A DNA stretch of 6,118 bases from assembly GCA_003452275.1 (NCBI GenBank), contig DMIT01000007.1, forward strand, positions 1 through 6,118, written 5' to 3'. Positions 4,155-6,118 of the stretch are shown here, in pieces. Made by a program: the position numbers and the translations under genes. The stretch comes from Rhodospirillaceae bacterium. GTDB taxonomy: Bacteria; Pseudomonadota; Alphaproteobacteria; Micavibrionales; Micavibrionaceae. Under the pieces are notes generated by a model, which worked only from the letters and a program-made list of their open reading frames with translations, was not told the origin of the DNA and searched no databases. Each line of letters begins with the position of its first letter. The first letter of the stretch is position 1.

Positions 4155-6118
4155 ATGGATGATCTAATTGTTGAATTTTTGACCGAGACGAATGAAAGTC
4201 TTCAAGAACTGGATACAGACCTGATTACATTGGAACAAAACCCCAATGATAAAAACCTGATCTCCAAAATTTTCCGTTTGATGCACACGATCAAGGGAAC
4301 ATGCGGATTTTTGGGGCTGCCCCGACTGGAAACCGTGGCTCACCGCGCAGAAAACGTCATGGGACGTTTTCGTGACGGGAATCTGGAGGTCACCCCCGAC
4401 TATGTATCGCTGATTCTGGAATCGCTTGACCGCGTTCGTTTCCTGCTGGGGCATATCGAAGCCAACAGCACCGAACCGGAAGGCAGCGACGCCGATCTGA
4501 TCGAAAAACTGGATGCCGTTTATGAAGGCCGCGACGCCTTCCAATCAGGCCAGTCGGGAAACACACCTGCGCCACAGGATATCAAAGCGGATGAAACCGC
4601 GGTCGAACTGGAAATGCCGACCTTTGACGATGTGCGCACCATGGTTCCTGCCGCTGCACCCGCATCCGCCACCCAACCTGCGGAACCTGAAACGATCATG
4701 GCCCCTGCCGCGCCGTCCAAAGACCCGAAAGAATCCAAAGAAAAAGAATCCGCTGAATCGGCGATTGCCAACCAGTCGTTGCGCGTCAATGTCGATGTGC
4801 TGGAAAACCTGATGACTATGGTATCGGAATTGGTGCTGACCCGTAATCAGCTTTTGCAGATTGCCCGCAGTGATAAAGATAGCGGATTTGTAACCCCTCT
4901 TCAGCGATTGAACCATGTTGTATCCGATTTGCAGGAAGGGGTCATGAAAACCCGTATGCAGCCGATCGGCAACGCATGGGCAAAATTACCGCGCATTATC
5001 CGTGATTTGAGCATGGAACTGGGCAAGAAAATCGATCTGGTCATGGTCGGGCAGGATACCGAACTGGACAGACAAGTTCTGGAGATGATTAAAGACCCGT
5101 TGACCCATATGGTCAGAAATTCGGGAGATCACGGGATCGAACCGCCCGCCGACCGTATCAAGGCCGGCAAACCGGAAACCGGAACCGTCCATCTGCGCGC
5201 CTATCACGAAGGCGGCCATATCATTATCCAGATTGCCGATGACGGGCGCGGATTACCGTTGGAAAAAATCAAAAAGAAAATCATTCAAAATGGTCTGGCC
5301 AGCGAAGACGAAGTGTCGCGCATGTCGTCGCAGCAAATCCAGCAATATATTTTCCATGCCGGATTTTCAACGGCGGACAAAGTGACATCGGTTTCCGGTC
5401 GCGGCGTCGGGATGGATGTCGTCCGTACCAACATCGAAAAAATCGGCGGCTCGATTGAAATGAATTCGGTGGAAGGAAAAGGATCAACCTTTTCCATCAA
5501 AATCCCGCTTACTCTGGCGATCGTCTCTTCCTTGATCGTGGCGGTTGGCGGCGAACGTTTTGCCATTCCGCAACTGGCTGTCCGCGAACTGGTTCTGGTG
5601 TCCCAGAAATCGGAACACCGCATCGAGATGATTAAAGATACGCCGGTATTCAGATTGCGCGAAAAACTATTGCCGCTGGTATCACTCAACGATCTATTGA
5701 AACTGGGAAATAACAACGCCCTGTCCACCGGTTTTGACCATAAATATATTATCGTGACCCAGGTGGGCGGATATTCATTCGGCTTGATCGTCGATCAGGT
5801 CTTTGATACCGAAGAAATCGTCGTCAAGCCGGTTGCCAAAATTCTGAAAGACCTCACCCTCTTCTCCGGTAACACGATCCTGGGTGATGGCAGTGTCATT
5901 ATGATTCTTGATCCGGGTGGGATTGCCAAGGTCACCGGCGAAAGCGCAATGCCTGAAGATGCAAGTGCTACGGCGGCAACCAGTTCCGCGCTAACGGTGG
6001 ATACGAAGACATCTTTGTTATTATTCACCGCAGGCAATGACGCGCCGAAGGCCGTCCCGTTGTCGATCATTTCACGTCTCGAAAATATCGACCTGTCGAC
6101 CATCGAGCGGTCGGACGG
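4155..6118 (+). CDS. cheA: Chemotaxis sensor histidine kinase CheA (3' end beyond window)
   Basis: CheA couples chemoreceptor arrays to response regulators by autophosphorylating a histidine and passing the phosphoryl group on. The 654 visible codons show P1 (Hpt; about 1-125) with His44 in MHTIKGTCGF. A Pro/Ala/Glu/Lys-rich stretch (130-205) follows, with no recognisable P2 domain. The P3 dimerisation helices (207-275) lead to P4 (about 276-450), which has N-box THMVRNSGDHGIE (His318, Asn322), G1 DDGRG (362-366), FSTADK (404-409) and GRGVGMDVV (415-423). The P5 CheW-like domain spans about 452-592. The frame then continues through an Ala/Ser/Thr linker into LLLFTAGNDAPKAVPLSII (621-639), which looks like the start of another CheW-like fold, so this is a longer CheA than the E. 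coli type. The ATG has AGGAG (4142-4146) eight bases upstream. There is no stop before the window edge. All catalytic motifs appear intact. Confidence 0.95.
   Translation, partial: MDDLIVEFLTETNESLQELDTDLITLEQNPNDKNLISKIFRLMHTIKGTCGFLGLPRLETVAHRAENVMGRFRDGNLEVTPDYVSLILESLDRVRFLLGHIEANSTEPEGSDADLIEKLDAVYEGRDAFQSGQSGNTPAPQDIKADETAVELEMPTFDDVRTMVPAAAPASATQPAEPETIMAPAAPSKDPKESKEKESAESAIANQSLRVNVDVLENLMTMVSELVLTRNQLLQIARSDKDSGFVTPLQRLNHVVSDLQEGVMKTRMQPIGNAWAKLPRIIRDLSMELGKKIDLVMVGQDTELDRQVLEMIKDPLTHMVRNSGDHGIEPPADRIKAGKPETGTVHLRAYHEGGHIIIQIADDGRGLPLEKIKKKIIQNGLASEDEVSRMSSQQIQQYIFHAGFSTADKVTSVSGRGVGMDVVRTNIEKIGGSIEMNSVEGKGSTFSIKIPLTLAIVSSLIVAVGGERFAIPQLAVRELVLVSQKSEHRIEMIKDTPVFRLREKLLPLVSLNDLLKLGNNNALSTGFDHKYIIVTQVGGYSFGLIVDQVFDTEEIVVKPVAKILKDLTLFSGNTILGDGSVIMILDPGGIAKVTGESAMPEDASATAATSSALTVDTKTSLLLFTAGNDAPKAVPLSIISRLENIDLSTIERSD

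Noticed and set aside
4513..4812. 99-codon plus-strand frame inside cheA, rich in Pro, Lys and Arg
   Set aside because: It is an out-of-frame reading of the low-complexity linker between P1 and P3. Its composition follows from the Ala/Pro/Glu/Lys codons of the real frame.
5285..5728. 147-codon minus-strand frame inside cheA
   Set aside because: It is antisense to the conserved P4/P5 domains; the plus strand has all CheA motifs, and this frame is Ser/Thr/Arg-rich without recognisable domains.

Overview
The window looks like chromosomal DNA of an alphaproteobacterium. This rests on three things: a dapA gene divergent from a soluble lytic transglycosylase, a CheA whose sequence continues past its P5 domain, and CtrA-like TTAA-N7-TTAA elements in front of the signalling genes. 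The genus cannot be fixed from sequence alone. Base composition is balanced in the genes and clearly AT-rich between them. No RNA genes, insertion sequences, CRISPR arrays or phage genes were seen.

Layout: (1) positions 1-511, minus strand, are the N-terminal 170 codons of dapA (lysine/diaminopimelate synthesis), cut by the window edge. (2) Positions 545-2449, plus strand, are a full-length periplasmic soluble lytic murein transglycosylase. It diverges from dapA across only 33 bp and probably starts at TTG. (3) Positions 2564-3274 are a NarL/FixJ-type response regulator. Five bases later comes 3280-3930, an unusual protein with a histidine-kinase dimerisation/phosphoacceptor (DHp) segment joined by a Pro-rich linker directly to a receiver domain, with no ATP-binding kinase domain between them. 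(4) After a 224-bp AT-rich gap, positions 4155-6118 hold the first 654 codons of a chemotaxis-type histidine kinase CheA, open at the window edge.

The first half is cell-wall metabolism: DapA feeds diaminopimelate into peptidoglycan and Slt cleaves peptidoglycan. The second half is a phosphorelay locus. CheA can autophosphorylate on its P1 histidine. The DHp-REC protein has a possible phosphoacceptor His and a complete receiver, but no catalytic domain of its own. The NarL-type regulator supplies a DNA-binding output. A plausible but unproven reading is that DHp-REC shuttles or drains phosphoryl groups between a kinase and the regulator.

The two main observations are this kinase-less DHp-REC protein and a shared promoter-like element (TTWA-N7-TTAATGA-N5-GTAT) in front of both the regulator operon and cheA. 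The element resembles a CtrA box placed over the -35 region, which suggests the two transcription units are co-regulated.
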